Source: Paludibacterium denitrificans (GTDB lineage: Bacteria > Pseudomonadota > Gammaproteobacteria > Burkholderiales > Chromobacteriaceae). Taken from it: DNA of 64,000 nt. The notes beneath the pieces were generated by a model. It was not told the DNA's origin and ran no database searches. It saw only the letters and a list, made by a program, of their open reading frames with translations. Position 1 is the first letter of the stretch, and each line of letters starts with the position of its first letter. Below, in pieces: positions 48,010 to 59,578 of the stretch. The DNA is taken from the NCBI RefSeq assembly GCF_009707705.1, contig NZ_WLYX01000001.1, forward strand, positions 1,550,001 through 1,614,000, in the 5' to 3' direction. A program made the translations under genes and the position numbers.

Positions 48010-49629
48010 ATGTCTATTGCTCACCGCATTACGCTGACGCTGTTGATTGCGTTGCTCGCATTGGTGGGGATTGGTGGCTATGGTATCTGGGCCATTGGGG
48101 CGGCACAGGACCGGTTCGAGTTTCTGCAGAGTAATGTTACGCCCAGCATCAAGCTGCTGATTGACGCGCGTTCGGCGGTGAGTAATACCCGCGTGCAAGT
48201 GCGTAACCATCTGATTGTCAGCAGCCCGGCCGACAAGGAAAAGCTGAAGCAAAGCATAGCCGAATTGAAAGCCAAGTTTGACAAGAAAACGGCGGAATAC
48301 GAGCCGCTGGTGATGAGCCCGGAAGACAAGCGGCTGTTGGAGCAGGAAAAGGCCAACATGAAGCTGTTTGAGCAGAGGGTTGATGCTCTGTTGGCCAAGT
48401 CCTACGCCAACGATACGGAAGGCGCCCGGGCCTTGCTGATGAGCGATGACTTCAATGCCACGGCCAAGGCGCTGACCAAGGGGCTGAATGATCATATCGA
48501 CTACAATTTCCAGCTGGGCGAGCAGTTGCGCAAGGAAAACGCCGCGTCGTACCAGCGCGCCAAATGGACTCTGATCAGCGCGGTGATTGTGTTGCTGCTG
48601 ATTGTGGCGGGCCGGGCTACAAGCTGGCGACCATGATTTCCCATCGTATGGAACGTTTCTCCGCGCTGATGACAGAGATCAGCCAGTCGCTGGATTTTAC
48701 CCAGCGCATGAAAATCACCACCTTGGACGAACTGGGCCGCTCGGCCGATGCGTTCAACAAATTGCTGGATAAACTGCAGACCAACCTGAAGGCCATTTAC
48801 GACGAGGCGCAGCAGGTGGGCTTAAAGCGCATCGCAGGCGCTGTCGCAAACGGCAGATCAGGTGTCGACCGCTGCTGCGGCGCAAAGCGAGGCTTCGGCC
48901 AACATGGCCGCCACGGTGGAACAGATGACGGTGAGCGTCAACCACGTGGCCGACCAGACCCGGCAAACGCATGATCTGTCGGCCGAAGCCGGTCAGCTGG
49001 CCAAGGAAGGCTCGGAGATCATCAATCAGACCATTCAGGACATGCACGAGATTGCCCAGTCGGTGACTGTTTCGGCCAAGAGCATTCAGGAGCTGGAAGC
49101 CTTTAGCGGGCAGGTGACTACCGTTGTCGGCATCATCGGCGAAATTGCCGACCAGACCAACTTGCTGGCGCTGAATGCAGCGATTGAGGCCGCGCGTGCC
49201 GGTGAGCAGGGCCGCGGCTTTGCCGTGGTGGCCGACGAGGTACGCAAGTTGGCCGAACGCACCACCAAATCGACGCAGGAAATTTCCGGCATCATCTCGA
49301 CCATGCTGGAGCGCTCGCATCAGGCGGCCGAGCAGATGCAGGCGGCGTCCGAACGCGCCACCTCCGGCGTGAGCCGTACCGATGCGGCCAACGATGCCAT
49401 GCGTCGCATCGGCATGACGTCGGACGATACCGCGCACCGCGTCAGCGAGATCAGCGCCGCCATCAGCCAGCAGGGCGAGGCCAGCAACAATATCTCGGTG
49501 CAGGTGGAAAAGATTGCGCAGATGTCGGAAGAATCCAGCGCCGCTGCCCAGCACACGGCCGCCAGCGCGGTGCGATTGGACGAATTGGCACAACGCCAGA
49601 TTGCCGAGTTGTCCAATTACAAGTTGTAA
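48010..49629 (+). CDS. Methyl-accepting chemotaxis protein
   Basis: A membrane chemoreceptor. TM1 ([19 protein letters not shown]) is followed by a four-helix-bundle periplasmic sensor with [20 protein letters not shown], then TM2 near 48580, a HAMP-like linker, and the signalling hairpin [24 protein letters not shown] with [18 protein letters not shown]. It should pass a ligand signal to CheA. Breaks lie near 48612 and at 48820-48829 (GGCTTAAAGC in place of GCCGGC). The ATG at 48010 follows GGAGAG. No chemotaxis partners are in the window. Confidence 0.92.
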
Positions 49630-49661
49630 GAGGTTGTTCCGGTAGTTCGATCGGAGTTTGT

Positions 49662-49688
49662 CGGCGGGAGTTTCTCCCGCCGTTTTTT
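49662..49688 (+). terminator. Terminator of the chemoreceptor gene
   Basis: CGGCGGGAG and CTCCCGCCG form a nine-base stem with a TTT loop, followed by six T. Confidence 0.92.
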
Positions 49689-49744
49689 ATGACACCCTGC
49701 CTCGTCAGGCTGAACGAGTTTCTATAACATCGGTCCGAAGCCTG

Positions 49745-51493
49745 ATGAAACGGATCATGTCACCCCGCCATTTCTTTTTCCCTTTACTGCTGCTCATTGC
49801 CACCGCGCCCGCCCGGGGCAAGGTGAGCTATGAGGTGCGCATCGACGCGCCCGCCGCGCTGGCGTCACTACTGCAGGATCAACTCGACCTGCTGAATAAC
49901 CGTGACGACCCGGAGCTGGACGAGGGGCAGCTGCAGGCGTTGCTGCACGATACGCCGGACGAGGCGCGCAAGCTGCTGGAAACCGAGGGCTATTTCCATG
50001 CCGAGGTGACGGTGCAGACCGAGTCGGCCCATCATTATCTGGTGACGGTACGGCCGGGCGAGCCGGTGCTGGTGGACGACGTGACGGTGCGGCTGCTGGG
50101 GCCGATCCGTGACGAGGAGGATTACCAGACCCGGCTGGCGGCGGTGCTGGAAGCCCGGGATCTGCCGATGGGCGCGCCGTTCCGCCAGAGTGACTGGGAC
50201 AGCAGCAAGCGCCGGGTGTTGCGTCTGCTGACGGTTGACCGTTTTCCGCTGGCGAAGTTGGCCGTGCATCAGGCCAATATCGACCCGCAGACCGGCCGTG
50301 CGCAATTGAGTGTGGATATCGACAGCGGACCGCGCATCGAGTTCGGCCAACTTAGCGTGCAGGGCATGCGCCGTTATCCGGTCAAGGTGGCCAGCGGGTT
50401 GGCGGACTTTCATGAGGGCGACGGCTATTCGCTGCAAAAGCTGGCCGATTACCAGTCGGCGCTGGAGCAGGCGCCGCATTTCTCCTCGGCCATCGTCAAT
50501 GCCGACATGAGCAAGATCGAAAACAACCGCGTGCCGGTGGAGGTGGAAGTGACCGAGTTCCCGCGCCAGAAGCTGGAGCTGGGCCTGACTTACGACTCCG
50601 AGGAAGGGCCGGGGGTGCGGCTGGGTTACGACTACTACAACATCTTTCGCCGTGGTCTGACCGGTTCGGTACTGCTGGACTGGAAGCAGAACGAACAGAA
50701 CGTCTCGTTTGGCCTTGCCTTGCCGCGTCAGGCCGATGGCTATGGCCATTCCGTCACGCTGGCGCTGAAGGATACCGATGTGCAGGGCGTGCAGACCCGT
50801 GCGCTGGATACCGGGATCTGGCGCGTGCGCACGCGCGGCAAGATCGAGGCGCGCGTCGGGCTGGAATACCTGCAGGAACGCGAACAGGTGGATGGTGTCA
50901 TCGACAACAACACCCGCGCGCTGGTGGGGGTATTCGGCTGGACGCGGCGTGACGTGGACGATGTGCTGCGTCCGCGCAGCGGCACCTTGCTGGACGTCAA
51001 CCTGTCCGGCACGCTGGGCAATGCGCTGTCCAATACCAGCTACGTGCGCGGTTACAGCCGGGCGGCGGCGTACTGGACGCCGGTGCCGCGCTGGGGGACC
51101 CGGGTCGGGCGGCTGGAGCTGGGGCAGGTGTGGGCCAAGGATGTGGATCAGGTGCCCTCCACCCGGTTGTTCCGCGCCGGTGGCGCCAACAGCGTGCGCG
51201 GCTACGATTACCAGAGTCTGGGCGTGGCCGGGCCAAATGGCTCGGTGCTGGGCGGCCGGGTGTTGGCCACCGCCAGCGTGGAATACCAGATACCGGTGGC
51301 GCGTGACTGGGCGCTGGCGTTGTTCAGCGATGCCGGTAATGCCGCGCGTAACTGGAACAGCTTTCAACTGGAACGCGCCAACGGTATCGGCGCGCGCTGG
51401 ATGAGCCCGCTGGCGCCGCTCTCGTTTGATCTGGCCAAGAGCGAGCGCGATCACAAAATCCGCTGGCACATGAGCCCGGGGCTGGTGTTCTGA
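49745..51493 (+). CDS. tamA: TamA, outer-membrane translocation and assembly protein
   Basis: TamA is an Omp85-family barrel that works with TamB to place autotransporters and lipids in the outer membrane. A signal peptide (about residues 1-24) leads to POTRA domains and a C-terminal D15/surface-antigen barrel with GGANSVRGYDYQSLG (the conserved VRGY lock) and a last strand ending in phenylalanine. The 582-residue frame is unbroken. Its stop overlaps the tamB start by one base, which fixes the pairing. Confidence 0.92.
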   Translation: MKRIMSPRHFFFPLLLLIATAPARGKVSYEVRIDAPAALASLLQDQLDLLNNRDDPELDEGQLQALLHDTPDEARKLLETEGYFHAEVTVQTESAHHYLVTVRPGEPVLVDDVTVRLLGPIRDEEDYQTRLAAVLEARDLPMGAPFRQSDWDSSKRRVLRLLTVDRFPLAKLAVHQANIDPQTGRAQLSVDIDSGPRIEFGQLSVQGMRRYPVKVASGLADFHEGDGYSLQKLADYQSALEQAPHFSSAIVNADMSKIENNRVPVEVEVTEFPRQKLELGLTYDSEEGPGVRLGYDYYNIFRRGLTGSVLLDWKQNEQNVSFGLALPRQADGYGHSVTLALKDTDVQGVQTRALDTGIWRVRTRGKIEARVGLEYLQEREQVDGVIDNNTRALVGVFGWTRRDVDDVLRPRSGTLLDVNLSGTLGNALSNTSYVRGYSRAAAYWTPVPRWGTRVGRLELGQVWAKDVDQVPSTRLFRAGGANSVRGYDYQSLGVAGPNGSVLGGRVLATASVEYQIPVARDWALALFSDAGNAARNWNSFQLERANGIGARWMSPLAPLSFDLAKSERDHKIRWHMSPGLVF

Positions 51494-54400
51494 TGACGAC
51501 GTTACCCGATTCGGCCAACCCCGGGAACGCCAGCCCGGCACCGGGCGACGCGCCGCCCCCGGCGCCGACGGCCAAACCGCGCCGCTGGCGCCGTTATGTG
51601 CTGCTTGCCGCCATGCTGTTGTTGGTGTGCAGCCTCACGCTGGCCTGGCTTACCGCTAGCCGCGCCGGTTTCGTCCGGCTGTGGCAAGGCATTGGCCGCT
51701 TGTCTGGGCAGGCGCTGACGGTGCAGACGGTACACGGCACCCTGTGGTCCGGCTTTCGTCTGGATGGCGTGCGCTGGCGCAGCCAGTTTACCGATGTCGA
51801 TATCGAAAACCTGACGCTCAACTGGCAGCCGTCGGCCCTGTGGCATGGTGAGCTGTGGCTGCGCGAGCTGAATGTCGGCCATGTGCGGCTGACCAGCCGC
51901 AGTGATCCGAATGCCCCGCCGCTGACGGCCCCCAGCTCACTGGCCTTGCCGCTGACCGTACGGCTGGAGCGCTGGCGGGTGGCCAGCCTGACGCTGCAAC
52001 CCACCGATGTCAGCCTGTATGACTTGCAAGGCCGCTACCGTTACGACGGCCAGCAGCATGATGTGCAACTGACCCGGCTGGGCTCGCCCGGGGGCAGGCC
52101 AGTGGCCGCTGGCAACTGGGCGCCGCCACACCGTTTGCCACTCATGGCGCGTTGCGCCTGCAGGGTGAACTGGAAGGCGTGGCGCTGTCGGCGCAACTGG
52201 GCGTGTCCGGTTCGTTGCTGGCTCTGACCACCAACGGCCAGCTGCAAGGCCGTGGCATGCTGGCCACGGTACAGGGGCAATGGCAGCCGTTTGCCCCGCT
52301 GCTGTTTCACAAGTTTTCCCGACTGGATGTGCGTGTTGGTGGCATCAACCCGCAAGCCATCCTGCCAAGTTGGCCGAAAGGCCGCCTGAGCCCTGGCTTT
52401 GCAGGCGCAACCGGCGGCGGGCGACCGGCTCAAGGGCGGGCTGGCGTTGCTCAACGCCGAGCCGGGCGATCTGGGCAGTGGCCAACTGCCACTGTCGTTA
52501 CTAGTCGGCGATTTTCAGGCCGATAGCCAGACGCTGCGCTGGCAGAACCTGCGTGCCACGCTGGCGGGCGGCAGCGTGGCGCTCTCCGGCGAACTGACCG
52601 GGCGGCGCCTCAACCTGCAAGCGCTGATCAGTCGGCTGAGTTTGCCCGCGCTGCACCGCGCTGCACCGGCGGATACGGTCAGTGGCCAGTTGCATGTGGC
52701 TGGCCCGCTGAACGCGCCGCAACTGGAAGCCAGATTGCAAGGCAGCCGTTTGCAGGCGCAGGCGCGTGTCGGATTGGTGCGTAGCGGGCGCGAGCCGCAC
52801 TTGCGGGTTTCGCTGCTGGAACTGCGCGACGGCCCGGGCAGCCTGAGCGTCAACGGCGAGCTGGGTTTGGCCGGTACGCGTCGCTTCAGCGTGCAAGGCT
52901 GGCGCATCTCAGCCCGGCGCGCTGGCAGTCCAATTTGCCCGTGGGCGACCTGAACGCCACGCTGGTGGGCAGCGGCCAGTTGGCCGAACCGCTGGCCGCC
53001 AAACTGGCGCTGCAATTTACGCCCAGTCGCTTGTCCGGCGCGCCACTGGCCGGGCAGGCGCGGCTGGTGCTGACACCGGGACGCTTGCAGCAATTGAATG
53101 CCGATCTGCATCTGGCCAGTAACCGGTTGCAGGCCAATGGCGCTTACGGCAAGGCTGGCGACCGCTTGCGGCTGCTGATCGATGCGCCAGCGCTGGGGTT
53201 GTTGGGCCCGGGTTTTGCTAGGCGTGGTCAAAGGTCAGGCCGAGCTGGCCGGTACGCCAGCCCTGCCGCTGGTTTCGGCCAACCTGCGCGCCAGCCAGTT
53301 ACGCTTGCCGGGGCAACTGGCGGTGGCGTCGCTGGCGCTGCGCGGTGAACTCAAGGCCGATGCCGCCAGCCCGTTCCAGTTGCTGCTGGATGCCAGCGGC
53401 GTGCAGAGTGGCCGTCTGGCGGTGGAGCAGCTGCACGCCCGGGCGGATGGTCAGCGGCTGCATCATCGCCTGCAACTGGATGGCCGCTTCCGTCTGGATG
53501 CTCATGCCTACACGCTGGCGCTGGCGGCCAGTGGCGGCCTGCCGGCGGCGTCGAGCCAATGGCGCGGCACGCTGGAAAAACTGACGCTGACGGGTACGCC
53601 GGGGGTGCGCTTGCTGGCCCCGGCGGCGCTGGAAATTGGCCCGGCGCGGCAGCGTCTGGCCAATGCCCGTTGGGTGGCGCTGGGTGGCAGCGTGCAGTTG
53701 GCCGAATGGCTGCGCAGCGCCAACGGCAATGTCTCCAGCCGTGGTCAGGCCAATGGCCTGCATCTGGCGGAACTGGCGGCGTGGTGGCCGCTGCCGCTGC
53801 AACAGTCGCTGGTGCTGGATGGCGACTGGTCGTTTGGCTACGGCCCGCTCGGCCACCTGCAGCTGCGCCGCAGCGCCGGGGATGTGTGGCTGCCGGGCCA
53901 GTCGAATCACCCGTTGGCGCTGGGGTTGAAGCAGGCCGCGCTGGCACTGCAACTGGGCAACGGCCGCGCGGCGGCCACACTGGCGCTGGATAGCCAGTAC
54001 GGTACGCTGGCGGCCAACGGCTCCCTGCCATGGCGCGGCACGTTGCCCGATGGTCGCACCCCGCTGGCCGGTACGTTGCAGCTCAATCTGCCGTCGCTGG
54101 CGGTGCTGGCGGTGCTGGCGCCGTTGGCCGGACCATCGTTGCAACTGGGCGGCCAGCTTTCGGCCAACCTTGCCTTCTCCGGCCCGCTGGCCCAGCCACA
54201 ATTGCAAGGGCTGAGTGGGCAGCAGCTGCTGTTGGCCGATCACAAGACCGGCATTCGGCTGGGCGATGGCCAATTGCAGGGGCGGCTGGATGGCCGCTTA
54301 CTGATTCTGGAACGCCTGCGTTTTGGCGGCGGCAAGGGCGAGGTGGTGGCCAACGGCGTGCTCGATCTCAAGGACAACGTGCCGGACGCCACTGTGCGCG

Positions 54401-55324
54401 TCACGCTGACACGCTTTAGCGTGTTCGATCGGCCCAACCGCCTACTGGTGGTCTCCGGCGTAACCGATCTGGCCTTCGTCAACCGCAAGATTTCCCTGAG
54501 CGGCCACCTGCGCGCTGATCAGGGCCGCGTGGATCTGCCCAAGCAGGGCACGCCGACGCTGGGTGATGATGTCATCGTCAAAGGTCGTGTGGCGGCCGAG
54601 CCTTCGGCGTTTGCCAGCCTGCCAATCACCGTGGCGCTGGATCTCGATCTGGGCGATCGTTTCCGCTTTACCGGCCGGGGCTGGATGTGGAACTGACCGG
54701 CATGGTGCGCGTCACCTCCAGCCCGGGGCAGGCACCGGCGGCCCGCGGTCAGGTCAAGGTGGTGAAGGGGCGCTACAAGGCTTATGGTCAGGAGCTGGAC
54801 ATCCAGACCGGGGTGATCACCTTTGCCGGGCCGCTGGATAACCCGACGCTCAACGTGCGCGCCAACCGGCGCTTGTCGGCGGTGGGCGCCGGGGTGGAAG
54901 TGACCGGCTCGGTTTCGTCGCCGCGCGTGCGGCTGGTGGCGGACGAAGCCATGTCGGACAAGGACAAACTGGCCTATCTGGTGCTGGGCCACGCTGCCAG
55001 CAGCCAGCGTGACGACAACGCGCTGGCGGCCTCGGCATGATGCTGGCCGGTTCGCTCAACGAGCAAATCGGCCTGTTCGATGATCTGGGCGTGGCCAGCC
55101 GCAAGGAGCGCACGCTGGCCAATGGCACGGTCAGTCCGGCCGAGCAGGTGGTGACAGTCGGGCGGCAGCTGACCCGCGAACTGTATCTGGGCTACGAATA
55201 CGGCGTTACCAGTGCGCATCAGGCCGTGAAGCTGGCTTATCAGTTGAGCAAGAGCTGGTCGCTGGTGCTGCGCGCGGGCACGGTGGGGTCGGCGGAAACG
55301 CGTTATACCCTGCGTTTTGACTGA
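51493..55324 (+). CDS. tamB: TamB, translocation and assembly module inner-membrane protein (DUF490)
   Basis: TamB spans the periplasm as a long beta-helical groove. One N-terminal membrane segment (YVLLAAMLLLVCSLTLAWL) leads to about 1200 residues of beta-rich repeats. The conserved DUF490 C-terminus has VRVTSSPGQAPAARGQVKV, ADEAMSDKDKLAYLVLG and SWSLVLRAG, and the protein ends in YTLRFD. Breaks lie near 52100, 52385, 52905, 53217-53223 (GCTAGGC), 54683 (CCGGGG for CCTGGGG) and 55036. Length and order are as expected, so the gene is probably whole in the cell. Confidence 0.9.
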
Positions 55325-55376
55325 GCAAGGCGTAATCGCTTGCCGCGCCTCGGCCCGAATAGGGTAGAATCGCGCC

Positions 55377-55733
55377 GGGAAGTCAGCCAGACAGTCGCCG
55401 CGCCTTCGGGCGGGGAGGAAAGTCCGGGCTCCGCAGAGCAGGATCTTGGGCCTTAACAGCCGGGCGCCGTGAGGCGACGGAAAGTGGAACAGAGAGCTGA
55501 ACCGCCGATGGCTCCTTCGGGAGATCAGGTAAGGGTGAAAAGGTGCGGTAAGAGCGCACCGCGTCCGTGGTAACACGCGACGGCAGGCTAAACCCCATCC
55601 GGAGCAAGACCAAATAGGGGGGCGCTAACGTGGCTCGCGTTGTCCCCGGGTAGGTTGCTTGAGCCTGTCGGTAACGGCAGGACTAGAGGAATGACTGTCC
55701 AACGACAAAACCCGGCTTATCGACTGACTTCCC
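55377..55733 (+). ncRNA. rnpB: RNase P RNA, bacterial type A
   Basis: The RNA carries the conserved GAGGAAAGTCCGGGCTCC block near 55416, the matching AGAGGAATGACTGTCC and GACAAAACCCGGCTTATCG near 55685-55721, and complementary ends (GGGAAGTCAG with CTGACTTCCC). It is the catalytic part of RNase P. TAGAAT at 55365-55370 is a likely -10 element just upstream. The 357-base length is normal. Confidence 0.96.
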
Positions 55734-55745
55734 ACCCCTTTCCCA

Positions 55746-55768
55746 CGGCCGCTGATGCGGCCGTTTTG
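55746..55768 (+). terminator. Terminator of rnpB
   Basis: CGGCCGC and GCGGCCG form a seven-base stem with a TGAT loop, followed by TTTT, 12 bases after the RNA end. Confidence 0.85.
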
Positions 55769-55894
55769 CATGGCTGAGCGGCTGATTTCTTTCAGCTATC
55801 GACCCTGCTCAAAAAATAAGCAAAAAGTTTTTTACCCCCCGCGCAAAAAGCTATACAATGGCGGCCCTTTCTTGCGCTATGCCCCTGACTCAAA

Positions 55895-56922
55895 ATGCGA
55901 ATTGGTCCGTACACGCTTAAAAACCGGCTGATCGTGGCACCCATGGCCGGGGTAACGGATCGGCCGTTTCGCATGCTCTGCAAGAAGATGGGAGCAGCCA
56001 TGGCGGTGTCGGAAATGATCACCTCCAACAAGGCGTTGTGGACCACGGCCAAGACCTTGCGGCGGGCCGACCACAGCGGCGAAGTGGAGCCGATTTCGGT
56101 GCAGATTGCCGGTGCCGATCCGGCGCAGATGGCCGAGGCGGCGCGCCTGAACGTCGAGCAGGGCGCGCAGATCATCGACATCAACATGGGCTGCCCGGCC
56201 AAGAAAGTCTGCAATGTGGCCGCCGGTTCGGCGCTGCTGCGTGACGAGGCGCTGGTGGCGCGCATTCTGGAAGCGGTGGTCAAGGCCGTGGATGTGCCGG
56301 TCACGCTGAAAACCCGCACCGGCTGGTGCCGCGAGCACAAGAACGCGCTGCGTGTGGCAAGGTTGGCCGAAGACTGCGGCATTGCCGCGCTGGCCTTGCA
56401 TGGCCGCACACGGGAAGACCTGTATCACGGCGAGGCAGAGTACGACACCCTGCGCGCGGTGAAACATAGCATCGGCATACCGCTGATCGCCAATGGCGAC
56501 ATCGATACGCCGGAAAAAGCTAGGTATGTGCTGGACTACACCGGCGCCGACGCCATCATGATCGGTCGCGCCGCGCAGGGCCTACCATGGATATTTCGTG
56601 AAATTCAGCATTATCTCGATACCGGCGAGCGCTTGCCGTCGCCCGCGGTAGAGGACATCCGCCATGTACTGCTGGAACATCTGGACGATCTGTACGGGTT
56701 TTATGGCGAATACTCTGGTTGCCGCATCGCGCGCAAACATATCGCCTGGTACACCAAGGGACTGCGCGGTTCCAACGAGTTCCGTCAGGCGATGTACCAG
56801 CTGGAAAGCACCGCCGATCAGCGTCAGGCGGTAGCTATTTCGACCGGCTGGCCGCGCAATCGGAGCGGCTGGAATACGTGGAAGGGCACCACGCCATGGC
56901 GCAGGGTGTCAGTGCAGTCTGA
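55895..56922 (+). CDS. dusB: DusB, tRNA dihydrouridine synthase B
   Basis: This flavoenzyme reduces uridine to dihydrouridine in tRNA. LIVAPMAGVTDRPFR, the catalytic-cysteine motif INMGCPAKKVCN, HGRTREDLYHG, and GADAIMIGRAAQG are all present. A break near 56829 (GTAGC) leads to the natural end, a TGA at 56920-56922; reading on would add a false tail. It precedes fis by 40 bases, the classic dusB-fis operon. Confidence 0.93.
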
Positions 56923-56962
56923 CGAGGTGGGGCGCCAAGGCGCCGGATAAAGAACAATAACC

Positions 56963-57199
56963 ATGCAGAATAACGAACATATCTCGCAGTCGGTTCGACT
57001 GGCGATGGAGCAGTATTTCCGTGATTTGGATGGCGAATTGCCATCTGCCATTTACGACATGGTATTGGCGTGTGTGGAAAAGCCGCTGCTGGAAGTGGTC
57101 CTGACGCACACGCAGGGTAACCAGACCCGGGCGGCCGAGTTATTAGGGCTTAACCGCAATACCCTGCGTAAAAAAATGAAGTCTTATGATTTGATATGA
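56963..57199 (+). CDS. fis: Fis, nucleoid-associated protein
   Basis: The 78-residue protein ends in the Fis helix-turn-helix (GNQTRAAELLGLNRNTLRKKM). It bends DNA and activates rRNA promoters, among others. The frame is complete. The order dusB-fis and the terminator behind it match most proteobacteria. Confidence 0.94.
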   Translation: MQNNEHISQSVRLAMEQYFRDLDGELPSAIYDMVLACVEKPLLEVVLTHTQGNQTRAAELLGLNRNTLRKKMKSYDLI

Positions 57200-57207
57200 A
57201 GATAAAT

Positions 57208-57236
57208 GGGCCGCCCCACAAGGACGGCCCGTTTTT
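57208..57236 (+). terminator. Terminator of dusB-fis
   Basis: GGGCCG and CGGCCC flank an 11-base interior, followed by a G and six T. It lies nine bases after the fis stop. Confidence 0.8.
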
Positions 57237-57270
57237 TGTTTTTGAACTTTGTGACGAGCGGTAGAAAAAC

Positions 57271-58841
57271 ATGACCAAGATCGAACGTGCGCTGATCAGC
57301 GTATCCGACAAGACCGGTGTTCTGGAATTTGCCCGGTGCACTGGCCGGCTTCGGCGTAGAAATCCTTTCCACCGGCGGCACCGCCAAGATGCTGGCGGAA
57401 GCGTTCCGGTGACCGAGGTCTCCGACTACACCGGTTTCCCGGAAATGCTGGATGGCCGCGTCAAGACCCTGCACCCGAAAGTGCATGGCGGCATTCTGGG
57501 CCGTCGCGATCTGCCGGAGCATGTCGCCAAGATGGCCGAACACGGCATCGGCAACATCGATCTGGTTTGCGTCAACCTCTACCCGTTTGAAGCCACCATC
57601 GCCAACCCGGACTGCACGCTGGAAGACGCCATCGAGAACATCGACATTGGCGGCCCGACCATGGTGCGTTCCGCAGCCAAGAACTGGGCGCACGTAGCCA
57701 TCGTGACCGATGCAGCCGATTACCCGACGTTGGCCGAAGAGCTGAAAGCCAACGGCGGCAAGCTGTCCAAGGCCACGCGCTTTAGCCGGCCAAGAAAGCC
57801 TTTACCCATACCGCTGCCTACGATGGTGCCATCTCCAACTACCTGACCAGCCGGCCGAAGGCACGCTGTCCGGCAAGCCGGAACGCGTGGCGTTCCCGAA
57901 CCGCCTGAACGCCCAGTTCGTCAAGGTGCAGGACATGCGCTACGGCGAAAACCCGCACCAGTCCGCCGCGTTCTACCGCGATCTGGACCCGGCGGCTGGT
58001 TCCATTTCCGGCTACCGCCAGCTGCAGGGCAAGGAGCTGTCGTACAACAACATCGCTGACTCCGATGCCGCCCGGGAAGCCGTCAAGACCTTCGACGCCC
58101 CGGCCTGTGTCATCGTCAAGCACGCCAACCCGTGTGGCGTGGCCGTAGCCGCCGATACGCTGTCGGCCTACAAGCTGGCTTTTGCCACCGATACCACCAG
58201 CGCCTTTGGCGGCATCATCGCCTTCAACCGCCCGGTAGATGCCGCGACGGTTGAAGCCGTGACCGGCCAGTTCTTGGAAGTGCTGATTGCCCCGTCCTTC
58301 ACTGAAGAAGCCAAGGCCATCATCGCTGCCAAGAAAAACGTGCGCGTGCTGGAAATCCCGCTGGAAAGCGGCGCCAATCGCTACGAGCTGAAGCGCGTGG
58401 GCGGCGGCGTACTGGTACAAACGCCGGATATCCGCAATGTCAGCCTGGACGAACTGCGCGTGGTCACCAAGCGTCAGCCGACCGAACAGGAACTGAGCGA
58501 CCTGCTGTTTGCCCGGCGCGTGGCCAAGTACGTCAAGTCCAACGCCATCGTGTTCTGCAAGAATGGCCAGACCGCCGGTATCGGCGCCTACCAGATGAGC
58601 CGCGTGGATTCCACCCGTATCGCCGCCCGCAAGGCGCAGGATGCCCTTGAGCCTGCAAGGCGCGGTTGCCTCCAGTGATGCCTTCTTCCCGTTCCGCGAC
58701 GGTATCGACGTCATCGCCGAACAGGGCATCAAGGCCATCATCCAGCCGGGTGGCTCCATGCGTGACGAAGAAGTGTTTGCTGCCGCCGACGAACATGGCA
58801 TCGCCATGGTGCTGACTGGCGTGCGCCATTTCCGTCACTAA
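57271..58841 (+). CDS. purH: PurH, AICAR formyltransferase / IMP cyclohydrolase
   Basis: PurH does the last two steps of IMP synthesis. The MGS-like N-terminal domain ([25 protein letters not shown]) is followed by the transformylase domain with [26 protein letters not shown] and [18 protein letters not shown] [12 protein letters not shown]. Breaks lie near 57336, at 57401 (GC for GCCGGC, -4), and at 57784 and 57847. At the last two sites AGCCGGCC stands for AGCCTGGCC. A further break lies near 58643. The span gives about 523 residues, the family length. As an essential purine gene it shows the breaks are technical. Confidence 0.94.
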
Positions 58842-58947
58842 GTCGTCGGTTATCGGCCGCCGCTGTGGCGGCCAGAATGTGAACAGCCGTGTTGGCGGCC
58901 TCGTGCAGAGGCCGCCAACGGCAGTTTGGCAGCATGGTTTTTGCAAG

Positions 58948-59560
58948 GTGGGGAAACTCTTGGCAACCTATTGCCGTATCAATCTGACGCTGGCCGCTGC
59001 GCTGGCCATGACCGCCAGTAGCCCGGCAAGGGCAGAGGGCGACACCGCCTCGGCGCCGGTAGCGCAACAGTCGTCGATGGTCAGCACCGCCAGCAGCTGG
59101 TGGGATGGCCTGCGTGACACCGCGCGGACAACCTGGCGTTCCGAGCAGTACGAACTGTATGTGCCGCTGCATACCGGCACAACCGCTCGGCCTACACGCG
59201 CGAGAAGATCGACAGTTACAACGAAAACCCGTGGGGTCTCGGGGCGGGCAAGTACCGCTTTGACGACAACGGCAACTGGCATGCCCGGTATGCCATGGTG
59301 TTTGCCGATTCGCACCACAAGATGGAACCGATCGCCGGTTATGGCTACCAGAAAATCTGGCGCCCCGGCGGCGACTGGCGGCTGGGTCTCGGCTTTACCG
59401 CCGGCGTGACCGCCCGTCAGGATTATAGCTATGCGCCGATTCCGGTGATCCTGCCGCTGGTGTCGATCGAATATGGCCGGGCGGCGTTGCAGTCCACCTA
59501 TGTACCGGGTGGCAAGGGCAACGGCAACGTGCTGTTTACCGGCTGCGCTGGCAGTTCTGA
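58948..59560 (+). CDS. pagP: PagP, lipid A palmitoyltransferase
   Basis: PagP is a small outer-membrane barrel that moves palmitate from phospholipid to lipid A. A signal peptide is followed by [14 protein letters not shown], then [20 protein letters not shown] (holding the catalytic His), [16 protein letters not shown] with the Asp-Ser pair, and [14 protein letters not shown]. Two -1 breaks, at 59182 and 59548, are ACCGGC in place of ACCTGGC. The GTG at 58948 is the likely start, but the N-terminus is uncertain. It sits between purH and purD, with an unknown membrane gene behind it. Confidence 0.88.
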
Positions 59561-59578
59561 ATCAGGCGCTGCTGACCG

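Noticed and set aside
49868..51541. A 557-codon minus-strand frame opposite tamA
   Set aside because: This is also an antisense shadow with low-complexity composition. tamA on the plus strand is unbroken and conserved.
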